Assembly (NCBI GenBank): GCA_005408345.1
Contig: SEMN01000016.1
Coordinates: 2,356,001-2,420,000 of the forward strand
Source: Macquaria australasica
Taxonomy: Eukaryota > Chordata > Actinopteri > Centrarchiformes > Percichthyidae
Direction of reading: 5' to 3'
Length of the DNA: 64,000 bases
Shown: one piece after another, positions 1 to 13,400 of the stretch
Layout of the letters: each line of letters starts with the position of its first letter
How positions within the stretch are numbered: the first letter of the stretch is position 1
The notes under the pieces: generated by a model
Told to the model about the DNA's origin: nothing
The model's database searches: none
The model's input: the letters and a program-made list of their open reading frames with translations, nothing else
Made by a program: the position numbers and the translations under genes

Positions 1-370
1 TTCTTGGTTGGACAAAACAAGCAAACAGAAGAGGTCACCGTGGGCTCTGGCAACAGGTGACAGACATTTGTTCATACATTTGCTGACATTATGTAGACCA
101 AACTTGATCGATGAATCGAGAAAATTGGCAGATTAATCTATTATGACAATTAGGGCTGCAATTTACAATTATTTTAATTATTGACTCATCTGACGATTAC
201 TTTCTCAATCATTTATCGTAGTCTGTAAAATATCAGAAAATAGTTTGTTTTTTTTAAAAAGGCCTGTTAGTTTTCCAGAGCCTCAGGTGTCTTAAGTATC
301 TTGTTTGTCCAAAACCCAAAGAAACTCAGTTTAGAATGACAGAGAAAAGTTGACTAATTGTTGCAGCTCT
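1..370. mobile_element. Two back-to-back MITE-like repeats (family A)
   Basis: Bases 152-370 form a near-complete copy running from AGGGCTGCAA to TTGCAGCTCT, with the characteristic inner words GTCTGTAAAATATCAGAAAA and CCAAAACCCAAAGA. Bases 1-160 are the end of a second copy in the opposite orientation (ACAAAACAAGCA, TAGACCAAAC). Related copies lie at 18291, 18510, 19368, 38739, 41452, 47698 and 60663. Confidence 0.65.
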
Positions 371-1490
371 AGAGGAAAGGAAAACTGAGGGCTGTAGCAC
401 ATTTAAATGGATATTTTGTGGCTTAAACCTTGATTCCCTTCTTAATAAGTTTGTATTATCTGCCTCAACACTGTTTTAATAATTAAAAATGTTTGCCAGA
501 AATAACCTAATTATACAACTGTTTACCTTTATATGTGCAATCATAACCGTGCAGTCAGTGATCAAACAATGTTTTCCATTATCAAGCAGCAGCTTCCTTC
601 TGTATCAGCTGACTGAACCACAGTGGGCAATAATGCAAAACAAAATTTAAGCACAACATTAATTTTCATCATTTTAATTACAGAATACTAAAAATAACAT
701 TACATAAAATGTCTTTTTAAAAGAAACCATTGAATATTACAAAGGTTGTAAATTTTGTAAAGTTAGGATATAAAATCTTTGAACAGTGGTGCATAATTGA
801 AAAGAAAAATAATTTTCATAAAATGTATATATTAACTGTTCTACTACATAAAAAATGAGATGGACACAAATTGCAGACAGACGAGATGAGCAGACACCAC
901 CATTACCGCAGTGAGCTCCTTTCGAAGGAAGAAAGACTTGAGATGCACAGCACACACCACAGTCAGCTTAAGTTCTCAAGTTATGTCTATGTTCAAAAAA
1001 TAACAAAAAACAAAAGGGTGGGGCTTACCATTTACAACAGAGGAAAACCAACGAGCTCGAAAGACTACAAAAAGTGACTTGGTGGCTGCTCCCAATATTC
1101 ACACACATCTCGATGGGTGAAAACCCGACTAAACTGGCCTTGGTTCCATAAACACACACCGTTTTCCACAGGTTTAAGCTGTACAAAGGGTTTTGAGAAA
1201 CCTCATACTTAAATCATTCCACCAAGACAGGGAAATAATGATCAGCTTTCAGTTTCGTAACACAGCCATTCCTATATCCTACTGTACAACTGGTGAGTCA
1301 GATCCACTGAAAGCTACCATGGTCACATAATTCAATATCAGGAGGTCAACCTTAAGGAATTGGAATAGACTATACACAAGGGAGGGGGAGATGAGGGGGG
1401 GAAACATGCATATTCCAACAGTGTGCTTGCTTTCTTCCTCCTTTCTGAGATTTGAATCACCGTGTCCCTTCATCATGAGCCCTTGTTAAG
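1..1490. other. Downstream flank of ppp4r1l, no gene seen
   Basis: AT-rich DNA holding a back-to-back pair of interspersed repeats at 1-370. From 371 to 1490 I see no coding exon, RNA gene or known repeat. Part may belong to the ppp4r1l 3' UTR if that UTR is long. Confidence 0.4.
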
Positions 1491-1628
1491 ATGTTTGTGT
1501 CAACACCACAGAATCGCTCAAAAAAGGAATCACCCATCGAGGACATTCAGAGCCTGTTTGATCCGCCGATGTCCCTCTACATGTACGACACACTGGCCAG
1601 TCATGTCCACACAGAGGTATTTCATTAG
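1491..1628 (+). other. Orphan 45-codon ORF that reads like an exon
   Basis: From ATG 1491 the frame reads MFVSTPQNRSKKESPIED and then IQSLFDPPMSLYMYDTL before TAG at 1626. The composition is protein-like, with few low-complexity residues, unlike neighbouring frames. It is preceded by TTAAG and followed by GAG|GTATTT, so it could be an internal or terminal exon with weak splice sites. I do not recognise the protein and no partner exon was found. Confidence 0.25.
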
Positions 1629-2615
1629 TCTCCAGCCGTTTGGGAGACGCGTTGTGTCACATTTTTGTTCTTTCAAAAACGTCAAGATATGGTTTTAATC
1701 AAGAGTTACGCTGAGTGGCAGAATCACTGTTCCTTCTGTGCAGTAGTAGTGGTTTCATTGGCCCATGAAGACCAGGTGGAGAATGCAGAGAAAAAGAGTG
1801 AATGAGAGAAGGTAGAAGGGAAACAGACAATAACCCAGAGGACATCTCAGAAGACAAAGGACGTCTGAGACAACAGAGGCATTTAGGAGGAAATGAGGCG
1901 AGAGACCTCAGCAGAGCTACTTGGTTTGGCTGGTCTGTTGCTCAGACAGCTGGAGTTTTTTTCCCCCACCAGGAATCCAGGAGCTGCTGCTGCTGCTGCT
2001 GATCATGTAAGCTAATAATGCTGATTAGGTTCAGATGAGTCCCCCTGAGTTAGTGCACACGTCAGAGTTGGGCAGGCCTCGCCCGCTTGTTCATTAAGAA
2101 ATCCACAAAAAGAAGCATTAAGAAAAAAAAAAAAAAAAAAAAAGGGAAAAAAAAATCAATTCAGCAATTTAATGTCAAGCTTACAATTAGCTTTGGAGAG
2201 ACCGTTGTAGTTTTACAAGTCTGTGATTGGGGAAGGATTGAGTCAATGTTAGTGTGGAGGAGGGTGGGGAAAAGTTCAGGCGTAAATATGGCTGCTACCA
2301 CAAAGTGGTGCAGCTGACCTCGAGTCCTGCTCATTTTCTGAAAACTCTGAGAAGTATGCGTTTTGTGTTGTGAATGCAATGTGCGCTATGTAGTGCCCAA
2401 CCAGAGACTGGGTTGTGTTGTTTGAGCATGCTCATACTTTTATACTGTTATCTGACATGATTCTCAAGTGGTCGTTGGTGCAGGTCTGCCCAGCAGGCGA
2501 GTGGTTGGGGATCTGGTCAGGTGCTGGTGTTGCAGGTTACGCTGACTGTGCATCAGTCAGACAGACAGGTAGGTAGACAGGCAGGTGGGCTGTAATGGGA
2601 CTCAGGAGGCTGAGG
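1629..2615 (-). other. ppp4r1l: Probable 3' UTR of ppp4r1l with simple repeats
   Basis: This lies directly downstream of the ppp4r1l stop. It contains a short TGC repeat at 1983-2000 and a 21-base A run at 2123-2143. An ATTAAA on the minus strand at 2168-2173 is a possible poly(A) signal, but the call is weak. No coding potential was recognised. Confidence 0.35.
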
Positions 2616-4424
2616 CTAAATCAAAGGAGCCGTGTCCATCAAGCTTTTGTTGGGGTCCAGGCTGGCAAAGAAGCGGACGTCCCGGTCCTTGTCGGACTGC
2701 AGAGACATCACAGTCTCTTCCAGCTCGTCAGAGTAGGCACAGCCAGGCTCCTTGAAGTATGCTGTACACAAAACACAAGACTCAGTTTAAGTAGAAACCT
2801 ACCAGCAAAATGGTATGGGATGTGTGTAATAGAGAGAAGGGGCAGAGCATGTGTTAAAGGATACGTCTGGCAATATTCTATATTTTTCTTATTGTAAGCA
2901 ACTCCCATGAAAAGACAAAAATACAGAGTATCATCAGCCTTATCCTTAAAAGACAACATCAATCATTTAGTTTATTTGCATTTTACCTTTCTCCATGACA
3001 CTCTGTCGTAGAGCCTTGGCCACCAGCACGCGGACATTGGCCACCGGGTCTGAAGAGAGGCTGAGCAGGCTGGGCAAGAGGTGCTGGCTGAACTGCTCCA
3101 TGGGCATGCAGTCCTCCTCCACTACAGCCTACAGAAGATACAAGGAAACATTCAAATACACAGTCGCACAGACAGGCTGGTGTTAAAGACAGCTAGCCAA
3201 ACACAGGAAGAAGGAAGGGAGTCAAGGGGCATTCGTGAGAATGAACCGCCGTCACAAAATCCAGCAGATAAAACAGATCAAAAGCATCTAATCAGATAGA
3301 GAAGTTGACAAACAGGCTCATGAACAAATAGTTTTCCACTGCAGTATTGCCGCAATATTTTGCAGCTGTAGTTAGTCATGTTTTTATCTGTCATCAGGTT
3401 GTCTAACGTGAGCATTACATAAAAACAGCCAGTGTTTTGTCTCAATCCATTTTTGCGATTTTGTATGATGCCATAAAGTATCACTCTTTAAAAAAACCAG
3501 ACATATTTACCTTTACTTATGGCAATTTTAAAATCAAAAACCTAAGTATGTTTTAAGTGAGAAATTCAAAGGAAATGGCATTTAAAATGTCAACCTTAAA
3601 TTGAAACACTGGAGTTGAAAAACAGGTGAAGAGACAATGCAGGAGCTGTTCCACCATTTCATGCAAAGTAATGTGAGCCAAGAGCTACAGACCTGGCAGA
3701 TGAAGGCAAAGGCCTGCCGCCCCACCCACTTGGGACAGTGGCAGAACCTGACAGTGAGCTCGTTGATGAAGTTCAGGCCCAGGTCGTCGGCCCTACATGC
3801 ATACAGCTTCTGGAGGATCTCTACAACCTGATAAAATCAAAAATGTGTGTCAAGTTCAGAGGCAGGCATTGTCATTAACAGAGTAATAGAATATGAGCAC
3901 AAATTTGAGATGAAATGTTCTTGGAGGGGCGCGGTAACTTCCTGGAGTCTTGTCATATAAACATGTTAATTGGAGAACTTTTCTTGGCAATAAAGGGTAT
4001 AAGAGGATTTCACAAAATGTCAAATCTTTCCTTAAACAAATAAGACCTTAGCAGTACAAGTACCCTCTAAGTGACGTACACAACTAGTCTCCAGCCAAGG
4101 TAAAATGATCAAATACAACCATCAGTCAGGGCATTAATTCATCACATGCACACAACACTGAACATCATCCATCAGTGTGACTCATTTCCCTTTTGATTTT
4201 CCAGTGTATCTGCTAACCATTTGTCACAAGTAGTCAACGTTTTTCCTCACCAGATGTTTCCTCCACCAGCAAAAGAGACCAAATTCAATATTGAACACGT
4301 ACCAGTTTGTACGAGATCCACCTGACCTCTGACACTTTGTCAGAGCAGAGTGTGAGCGCTATCTGTCTGAGGTAGTCATACACGTCGTAGTGGCTGTACA
4401 ACTCTATAATCAAGATCAACTGCC

Positions 4425-4461
<37 letters not shown>

Positions 4462-7400
4462 CTTCAGTCAGGCAAACAGGAAGGTTATGCAAACTTTTGC
4501 TGTAAATAGTCCAATATAGTAAATACAAATGACCTAAATTAAATGAACTGCAATTTTGAATATTCTATTATGGAACAAAATTAGGAAATTAACCGATTAG
4601 GTGATTCTGACAGTAAATAAATTGGAGAATTAAATCTAAACCATATGCAGTGTTATAAGAGCAGAATTCAGCCCTGCCATAGTGTCTGATTGGAAGTCAG
4701 TCTGGATAAGAGAGTCTGTTCAAATGTAAATGTAATTATTTCTCGATTGGAAGAATAAAAGGAGACGTACTCTGCCAGCTCATATCTGAATCTCCAGTTG
4801 CGACTGTTGTCCGTCACCATGAACTCCTGCAGCTGGTACAGATATTCTCTCCTTTTGTCTGCGTGCAGCAGCTGCAACAAGAAGATGCACATGAACCAGC
4901 TTAGTTATCTAGCACTTTCTGAGTCCCTTTTGTCTTCTATCACAACAGTAGCATTGCTGAAATGCAACACTCAAACAGCATGAAACAAGACCAGACTTGC
5001 ACTTCGTACTTGGATCAGCAGTATATAAACCTATAATCTCACCTTGAGGAAGTCATAGAGGTGTTTGAGCACTCCAATGCGGACCTCATCCAGGTCTTTG
5101 AGGAAACCGTTGAAGATAGGCACCAAATCAGCTGCTGTCAGCTGGTCTCCCAGGATAACAGCCAGCTCATGGATGGAAAAAGCCAGCGTACGCCGCACCT
5201 TCCACTGGGAGTGTGATAGTAGGAGGAAAAGAAAAGGATTACAGCGCCAGTCATGAACAAGCGTCTTGGTAAAAAAAAACAATCTTTTAGGTCACTTCTT
5301 AAATATGAAAACAACCACTTATTGCTTGATTTATATTTACTGATAATGCAGAAAAACTGTAAACTAAAAAATGTTACTGACAACATGCCATTTATCGAAA
5401 CCCCTCCTCCAGTGACTGGTCTGAATCCACAGTTGTACAGTGCAATGCTGTCATGCTAACAGTGACATTCAGTGCTGTGATGAAGTAATGAGCAACAGTG
5501 TGACTGTCACACTGTCTCTGCTGCTGTGAAGTGAAGCAACGTTTCCCCTCGGTACGTTTCCCTTTCTTTCTCACATCCTCAAGCAACGCATTTGTACAAC
5601 AGGTGCTGTTACACAAGTCAAGCCAAGAAAATCACTTAAAAAAACAAAAAAACAAACAAAAAAAACAAAACATAGATGCACGTTGTGGATGGGTTTCTAA
5701 TTAACATGGTTGAGAGAAATTCTGGCAGCACCTTAAAACAAGTGACCCTCACTCACTTCACTACCTAGAAAGGAGTCTAATGGATTGTACTGTTTAAAGT
5801 GTGTTATCTTGTGATTATCCATTTTGTTTTCTTGGGTAAACTGTAATTCTTCAGTAATGTGTAATTTAGCTTCGGCAACCATGTAACTGTAACATTCATG
5901 CCAATAAATCTCATTTGAATTTGCATAATCCAGTTTGTGGCAGATTGCACAATGCATTTCCTGAAAGCTAAAACAATAAAACCAAGAAGAGGGGTAAAAA
6001 CTGACAAGTCAATTAACAGATCTAAATCATCATCCATTCAAAGTGCAATACACTTCAAGGAATTAAAAAGGCTATCTGATGTTGCTAAAATGATCTATAA
6101 TTCACCACAGGTTCTTCAGTAAAGCACAAACCTCTACCCCAGCTGTTTGCTTATCATGGGTGTTTTGGCTTTGATTTTCCAACAAAATCACATAATTACA
6201 ACACTGTTATAAGCAGCCTACTTCAAGATAACCAAATTCTCAACTAGTACACTAGTTGTGGCTTATATTTCTTCACACCGTCACTCATTTTGGAATGAAA
6301 CAGCAAATCTAATCCCACATTACCCTCATAATTTCCCATTTCTCTGCCTACCTGCACATCAGTAGCGAGGGTTTCATATGTGTCCTTGAGGCAGTGCCAG
6401 TTCTGTCGTCCCAGAGTGAGCGCTACCCCCGGCAAGCTGAAGGCACAGTGTTTGGCTATCTCTGTATCCACCGTCTGGGCCCGTGCCGGGTCCGTCATAG
6501 AGAGGTACTGATCCAACAGCTGCTGGGGGATGACATTCTGGAGACGGGGCAAGAGATTAAAGAATGGGGACGCAGAGGGGGAAGGTATTTAATAATCAAT
6601 ATTTGTGCCAGTCAATACCAACTGTAAAGTTCTGATCAATATTTCCAGGATGTATGATAGAAGTGCTGACTGACCTGGATCTTAGGCTTATCCTCAAACA
6701 CTGGGCTGTGAGCAGAGTCTTCCTTTCCCTCCTCCTCAACCCTCTCAATTAGTTCAGACTCCTGAGGAAAATACAAATCCACACACACACCATTAGGGAA
6801 CAGAAGCTAACATTTCTCGTCACTCATTCTTAATTCTCCGTAGATGCACAAGACCTAAAGCCGGATTTATGGCTGTACGTTAAGGGGTTACAGCGGAGCC
6901 TTCCTCTAACATGCATCTAGCAAAGCATCTCACCGTGATCACCGCTCTTTAACCAAGTAACCTGGATCATTCTCAAAGTATGTGTGTAGCCCAACATCGC
7001 TCTATATCACAAAGTGAATCAGCTTCTTACTCTGAGTGATGGGGTCGTACATGAACACATCATTTTCTGCTAAAATTAGAACAGTTTTGGTTATTTCACA
7101 TGGGAGTTTTCTGTATTTGTCTTCTCTTTTTTTCACTGGTTTGAGGGGGACAGGGCTCAATTAGAAAAAAGGTGATGTCACATATTTCAGTGCACCAAAC
7201 AGGATTAAGATCTGAATCAAAGGTTGTGGGAATGTTTGCTTGTGTTGCCAGCCCATTCATTCCTGATAAAACAGATTAGCAGAGTTTTTATTGTTAAACT
7301 CTTAAATCATCTTAAATAATTATTTTCTTTATCAAACTTTCATCGTTGTTGATTTAGTCATGAATACACAGAAATGCTTAAGATTTGAAAGCAAGTTTTC

Positions 7401-10400
7401 AGGGTGTTTAAAGCCTGATCACGTACAATACATCCATCTAGTGTTGTGGTGGCATCAACGGGGGAAATCTAATGCTGAGCTATAAATCAAAACCTAACTG
7501 TAGGTATCTGCTGCAGAACTCCCGTTAACCCCTTGTGTCAAGCATATATCCAGCTTAAGTCCAGGATATGTAGCTACTGAGTATATCTGTTCAGTCATAT
7601 AAACATACAACAGCTGACTGAAGACACTGCAAAGATCTGAATTGTCTCGTACTAGAACAGGGGAGCCAGGAGGAGACTCTTCCTGGTCCTCCAGGGGCTC
7701 CGTCTGCGTCTCTTCGTCTCCTTGCTCTTGGACAGGGCTCGACTCCGAGGCTGGAGGAGTTTCCATCATTTGCTCCTCTTCTGTGGGACTCTCCTCACTC
7801 TCTGACTGAACCTCCACAGATTTGCTCTCAGCGAACGGGCTGTCGGTGTTTTTCTCAGGCTGCTCTTCTGGCTGGGGTTCAGTCGGGCTGTCATCTGTTG
7901 GGCTGTCATCTGTTGGGCAGTCATCTGTCGGGCAGTCGAGCTGGGCTGCCTTCAGAGCTGCTGACAACACCTGGACTTGAGCTGGAGGTAAATTCACACA
8001 GCTCAATCTACGTGTCAATACATTGCCAAACATCAACAGCTAATCATACATATTCTGGCTCTGTATACCAACCTTGTACATCAGGGTCATCCATGTGGGG
8101 TTGCAAACAGTCCAAGACCTTCTGGATCTGGTCGCTGGTAGCTTTGCCAGGGCTGGACTTGAAATCAGGACAATTATCTTCAGGCTCCTCCTCCTCCTCT
8201 TTCTTTTCCTCCTTGTCTATCACTTTCTCTGATGTTTGACAATTTAGCATCTCCAGTTCCCCGCTGATGTCTGGTAAAGGTGATCTCCAATAGTGGAAAG
8301 AATTAAAGTTCTCGTCTGTCTGCTCCATTTCTTTTGTGTTCTTAGCGTTGTTTGTAGTCGTAGGGTTGGTGTTGCTGTTTGAAACTGTGTGTGTGAAGCC
8401 ACGGCGCATCTCTCCAGGAATATAAGTGTGGCTGTCATCAAAGTTGTGCATTTCCTCGCAGTCAGCTGTTGACACGTGCTCCGGGGACGGCGTGGCGCGG
8501 CCATCCTGATTGGGAGGTGTGTGAGTGATGGTTCTTTCTGTGTGGCAGCCGCTAATGTCAGAGCAGTTCAGAGAGTTTAGTGAGCAGTCGCTGAAATGAG
8601 AGTAACACAATGTAAGAATACTCAGGTAAATCCTTAAATCTAAAACAGAATAAAGGAGAGATGACATGCTATATATTGTCATTAGCCTCTTTGTAAATGT
8701 TGTAAAGTGTTTAAATTGAAGCTTTTAAGAGTAAATTTCAAACTCTATAAAGTACGTCTGTAAAGGTAACACGACTTGTCTAGGTAAAAAGGATTCAAGG
8801 AAAACAAATCTGGTCAACTTCACTTCCTTTCATTTCCGTTTCTGCAGATAAATCTGATTACATCCCGTTAATTATGACCAGGATTGATGGAGTCCAGTAT
8901 TATTTGAACAAACGAAAATGAGGCACATGCTTCATCGAAGTAAACCAACAGTTGTAAATACAGGTCAGTTGTTGTAGTGGTGATGAAAGTCAGGTGGTCT
9001 TACCTGTCCAATGTACACCTGGCGACCTCTAGTAGGGCGCCGTCCTCTCTGAAGTGAAGGCCTGTGCTGGAGGGATTGGCAAAGGTGGAGATAAAACGCC
9101 CCAGAGACTGAAAGGCAGCCTGTCGCACCTAAAAGTGGGGCAAGGAGGAATCTGTCAGTTTCATCATGACAGTAGAGATTTTTCACAACTCTAAAGCTCA
9201 TATTCATTTGCTTAAAAGATCTTATTCTTTTCATGAACAGAATCATTTTCAAGGGCCACCATTTTAACGGCCAGATATAGTCCAAAATAGCACACAGACA
9301 CACACGGACAGTGGAACCGCACGCGGCTCTGTTTATAGTACACTGGGTGTCGGCATACACGGACAAGATCACACATGTTCGTTGGCGCAAACTGTCTACA
9401 TGTGGACCCTGATGGACATGGGTAGATGCCAAGATTTACGTCATGTGGACCCACACAGATGCGGAAAGTACAGATTGGCTTTAGTCTGCAGACCCTTTAA
9501 GACTAAAAAAAACACTGACATCCTTCAGGCTTCAAGCCCCATGGATAATCATTTTTGCACCCTATTGGAAAGTATACAAAATTGCCAAGTGGTAACAGTA
9601 ACAGAGATTCTCCATTAGTGAAGATGTTCTTCTCTGTATTAGTTCGTCCTTTTTAGATTTTCAGAATGCAAGTTTCCTATTTTAATAGTTTGAAAAGAAA
9701 CTGTAATCTAAATGAAGATAAGGCACATTTCTCAATCAGGAACAAGAAGGTGCATACTGTAGTGAGGAAAAAAATACTTCTAGATTCTAAATCTACACAG
9801 CAACTGCTCTATTTTCATCATAGTACAGAGGAAGTTACACATACATGTGCTTGTAATTGTATGCAATCATATGAATTACAATTTTTCCTGTGTGTGTCTT
9901 ACCCAGCGAGACTGGTCACTGATGAGGCTGATGAACAGGGGGGACAATTTCGCACGTCGCACCTCTGGAGAGGTGGAATTGGAGACCATCATGAAGCACT
10001 CCGCACAGGCTTTCCTGATGCCCCACAGACTGTCTGAGCACAGATCGAAGAACTTGGGCATCTGCGTTAAAAACAAAACCGAGTTAGTATAACTGAATCA
10101 CACACAGCTGACTTGATGCAGAGTTATAAGACTTCCCTCAGGAAAGTCTTGAAGGACACAGTGAAGATGTTAAATGTTGTGAGTCGGATTTTTCAATCAA
10201 AGAAAAGGGAAGTCTTAGAGCTTCTCACCAGCAGTTTTTCTGTGGCCTCCTGACCTACAATGGAACAAAACTCTCCAAAATTGGCTGCACAGACCTGTAA
10301 AACATAATACAAACATAATAATGAACAAGTGCCAAATAAATAATGTTCTTTTTAAACCATCAGACAAAATCCACAAGAGGCTACAGATTTGCATGATGTC

Positions 10401-13400
10401 TCAAAAGGAAGTCAATTCCTCTAACACTAACAAGAATATTAATAATTCTAATAACATTATCCTTACACAGATGGTTCGGGTTGCTAAATCTCCTCTGGCT
10501 CAATCATTCAGTATTTCTGTGCTACTTTTCTATTATGGTCGCCTAGCATGTGCATTTGTTTGTGTGTGATGTCTTAAGGGTGCATTGTTCACACAGTATT
10601 TGCATGACCATGTGAATAACATTTCCATACAAAAGAAAAGTCCCAAATGTTTCAGGTAAATTTGGAACACAAGTCTAGATCACATTTCCTACCGTGTAGC
10701 TCTAACATATGTTGTAACATAACTTAATTATGCAATTTAAGCATATATTAATACAATAAACAGCTGACATACTGCATTTCTGATGGCTCATTGTATGAAA
10801 TAAGGATTTGCATGTTTTATTGCTAATGTAGCCCTGGGCAACACATATGCTTAGTTTGGGTCCTGGGCTACAGCAGCAAAAAAATAATAATCATGAACTT
10901 TAGCTTCAGAAAAAAAAAGCAGGATTACACAAAGGCAGAAAAAAGTCTAACAGTTACAAAAAAGCTCCAATAATTATTCACAATGTTTGACCACCTTTGC
11001 AACTCCTAAATACCCTTCCCCAACTGGTACCAGTTACTCCAGAGAATTAACATTCCTCACAGAAAACAACAGCGTAGTGTAGGCTATGATGATGCGCAAA
11101 ACAGAATTAAGGCTGACTCGCAGTGTTATTGAATTTATCCCGATGGAACACCCCAAACACAATTAAACTCAACTGTTCTGACTGCAGTCTGAAACAGAGT
11201 ATCTTGTAGGTTCATAATCATAAGTAATTTCAGACTGTTGAAAACTATCTTGACCTTTGGAGGAGATGAAAATGGTTTGGAGGTTGTTACCTTGCGAACT
11301 TGAAAGAGTCTGGCATCACTGCACAGGTCACAGAAGCGTGGCAGCAATAGATGCTCCACTGTGTCTTTGCTCAACATGGTGACAACTTTGCACATGATCT
11401 GTCAGAGGAGACATACGGAGAGCGTTATGAGGAGCAGCTTGTGTGTGTTTTTCAGGAGACTGAAACTGATTCAAGAAAACTTGATTTGAACTGGAGTAAG
11501 TGAATAGCTAACACCTAAATACAATATAATATAAATAATAATTACATTCAACTTTGAGCCTATGCATTCAATTTGAAATTAGGCATTGCAAATTCAATAA
11601 CACATGACAAATTACAGTTTATATAACCCAAAAACAATCTATGCTAGCATCAATCATATTCCATTAAAATAGATGCCATTTTTATTTTAGATTGGTGAAT
11701 GGATTAGATAAAAGGCACTGACAGATCACAGTCAAGTAATAAAAGAAACCCACAATGCCTCTCTGCCTGCATTGAATGTGTATTGCCTTAATAGCTGAGC
11801 CACCAACTATGCCTGTAGTTTAAAAGCAGTTTGTCTAGTACCATGTGGTTTTCAGCAAGAATTCATTCAAGCCTATTTCCCTTATAAATAAATAACAGAC
11901 CATTTTTATTAAATCTCTCTTAAGTCTTACAGCTACTGCCTCGATTTTGTAGTCGTCGTCACTGCTGGGTTCTGTCAGTTCAAGCAGAACTGGACAAACT
12001 TTGGTCTCCATATCAGCTTTAGAGATGAGGCCCTGTTCCAACAGGACAAGCAGCGCTGCCTGGCTGGTCTTCCGCACCTGGAAAAGATGGAAGGAAGTTA
12101 AAAACCAGTTTTAAAACTCTTGGTATAAACGAATCTGACCAGTGAACTTATTTTTTGCTATGTATCTTATTTCCTAAAAGCTGACAAAAAGAGCTCACAA
12201 AAAATGAACACCAAAGAAAAAAAGGACTGCCTTCTTGACAAGTAGTGATTGTTGCTTTCATTGTAAAAATCAGCTAGAAAAGTAGTTAACTTGAAACCTA
12301 CCTGGTTATTTGGATCAGTGAGATATCGTACTACAATCGGTACCAAGTATCTTGAGAAAGCTGCTGGGAAGTTGGGCCGACTCTCGTGTAAGAACATGGC
12401 AATGTTGGGGACCTGCTCCATCAGTTCAGCTCGCACTGTGGGCTCTGAGCACACATTAAAAGTAGAAGCTTAATGTACCAACATAACATTGTGTTATTTG
12501 CTTGCAACCACATAAAGATTCGATCCTGAAAGAGTTTAACTGCGTTTAATAAAGACATTTTTAAAAGGAGAGGAAAAAAAAGACAAAGAAACCAAACCAC
12601 AGTCAAAAAGCGCAGCATTATCTAGAGACATGACAACTAAATGGATGAAAAGGAAAATGCATCTACCTCCATCTTCTGACATTCTGGCAACTGTCTCCAT
12701 GACACTGATAAAGTCATTTTCATTGTCACTGAACTCTCGAAGCACATCAAGCAGGCCACGAGCCACGATCTGCCTAGAAAGCAACAGGAGCGTCAAGTTA
12801 GTAGACTGCCTGCCAATACCTACAAGTGCTGAATGCGCACAGCGTGACAACACAGCACTGACAGAGCTGTCAAGTACATTACACACACACATACTTGGAA
12901 ACGACAGGAGGGCTTGAACCCTGCAAAGCTGAGCATGAAAAGCATGAAGACAGGAACTAAACACGTTTATGTGTGGACAGCAGAGCAGTATTAAATGTTT
13001 GCAGAGGCACTGTGTTTAAACGAATCAAAAAGCACATGATCCTGAGGACAATCTGGCATGCTTTTACTGTTTACTAGGCAGAAAGTACCACATCATAAAT
13101 CTCTCTAAAACTATACATAAACCAAAATCTGTCTTCAGAAAAAAAAACAACTAAGACTTGCTTGTGAACCTAATTTCATGTTCAGACAGACACCATCCAC
13201 CCTTGGCTCAACATTAAGTCTTTCGGCATTCCTGCACTACAGAGTTAAAGCAGGTATGCGATTAGTAAATGCACAGGAATGCAGACAGTCATCCAGATGA
13301 CTATGAAAAAACACATCTAGAGATATGACTTGAGATCTGACGATGTGTTCATCTCACATCAAAATTTTCCGATGTGCGGTTTATGATACAATTATTCAAT

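Noticed and set aside
2087..2317. Lysine-rich frame
   Set aside because: It is driven by a 21-base A run; no coding signal beyond that.
12536..12964. 142-codon minus-strand frame as a separate gene
   Set aside because: Only its RQIVARGLLDVLREFSDNEN part is real, as ppp4r1l coding exon 4; the flanks are intron read-through.
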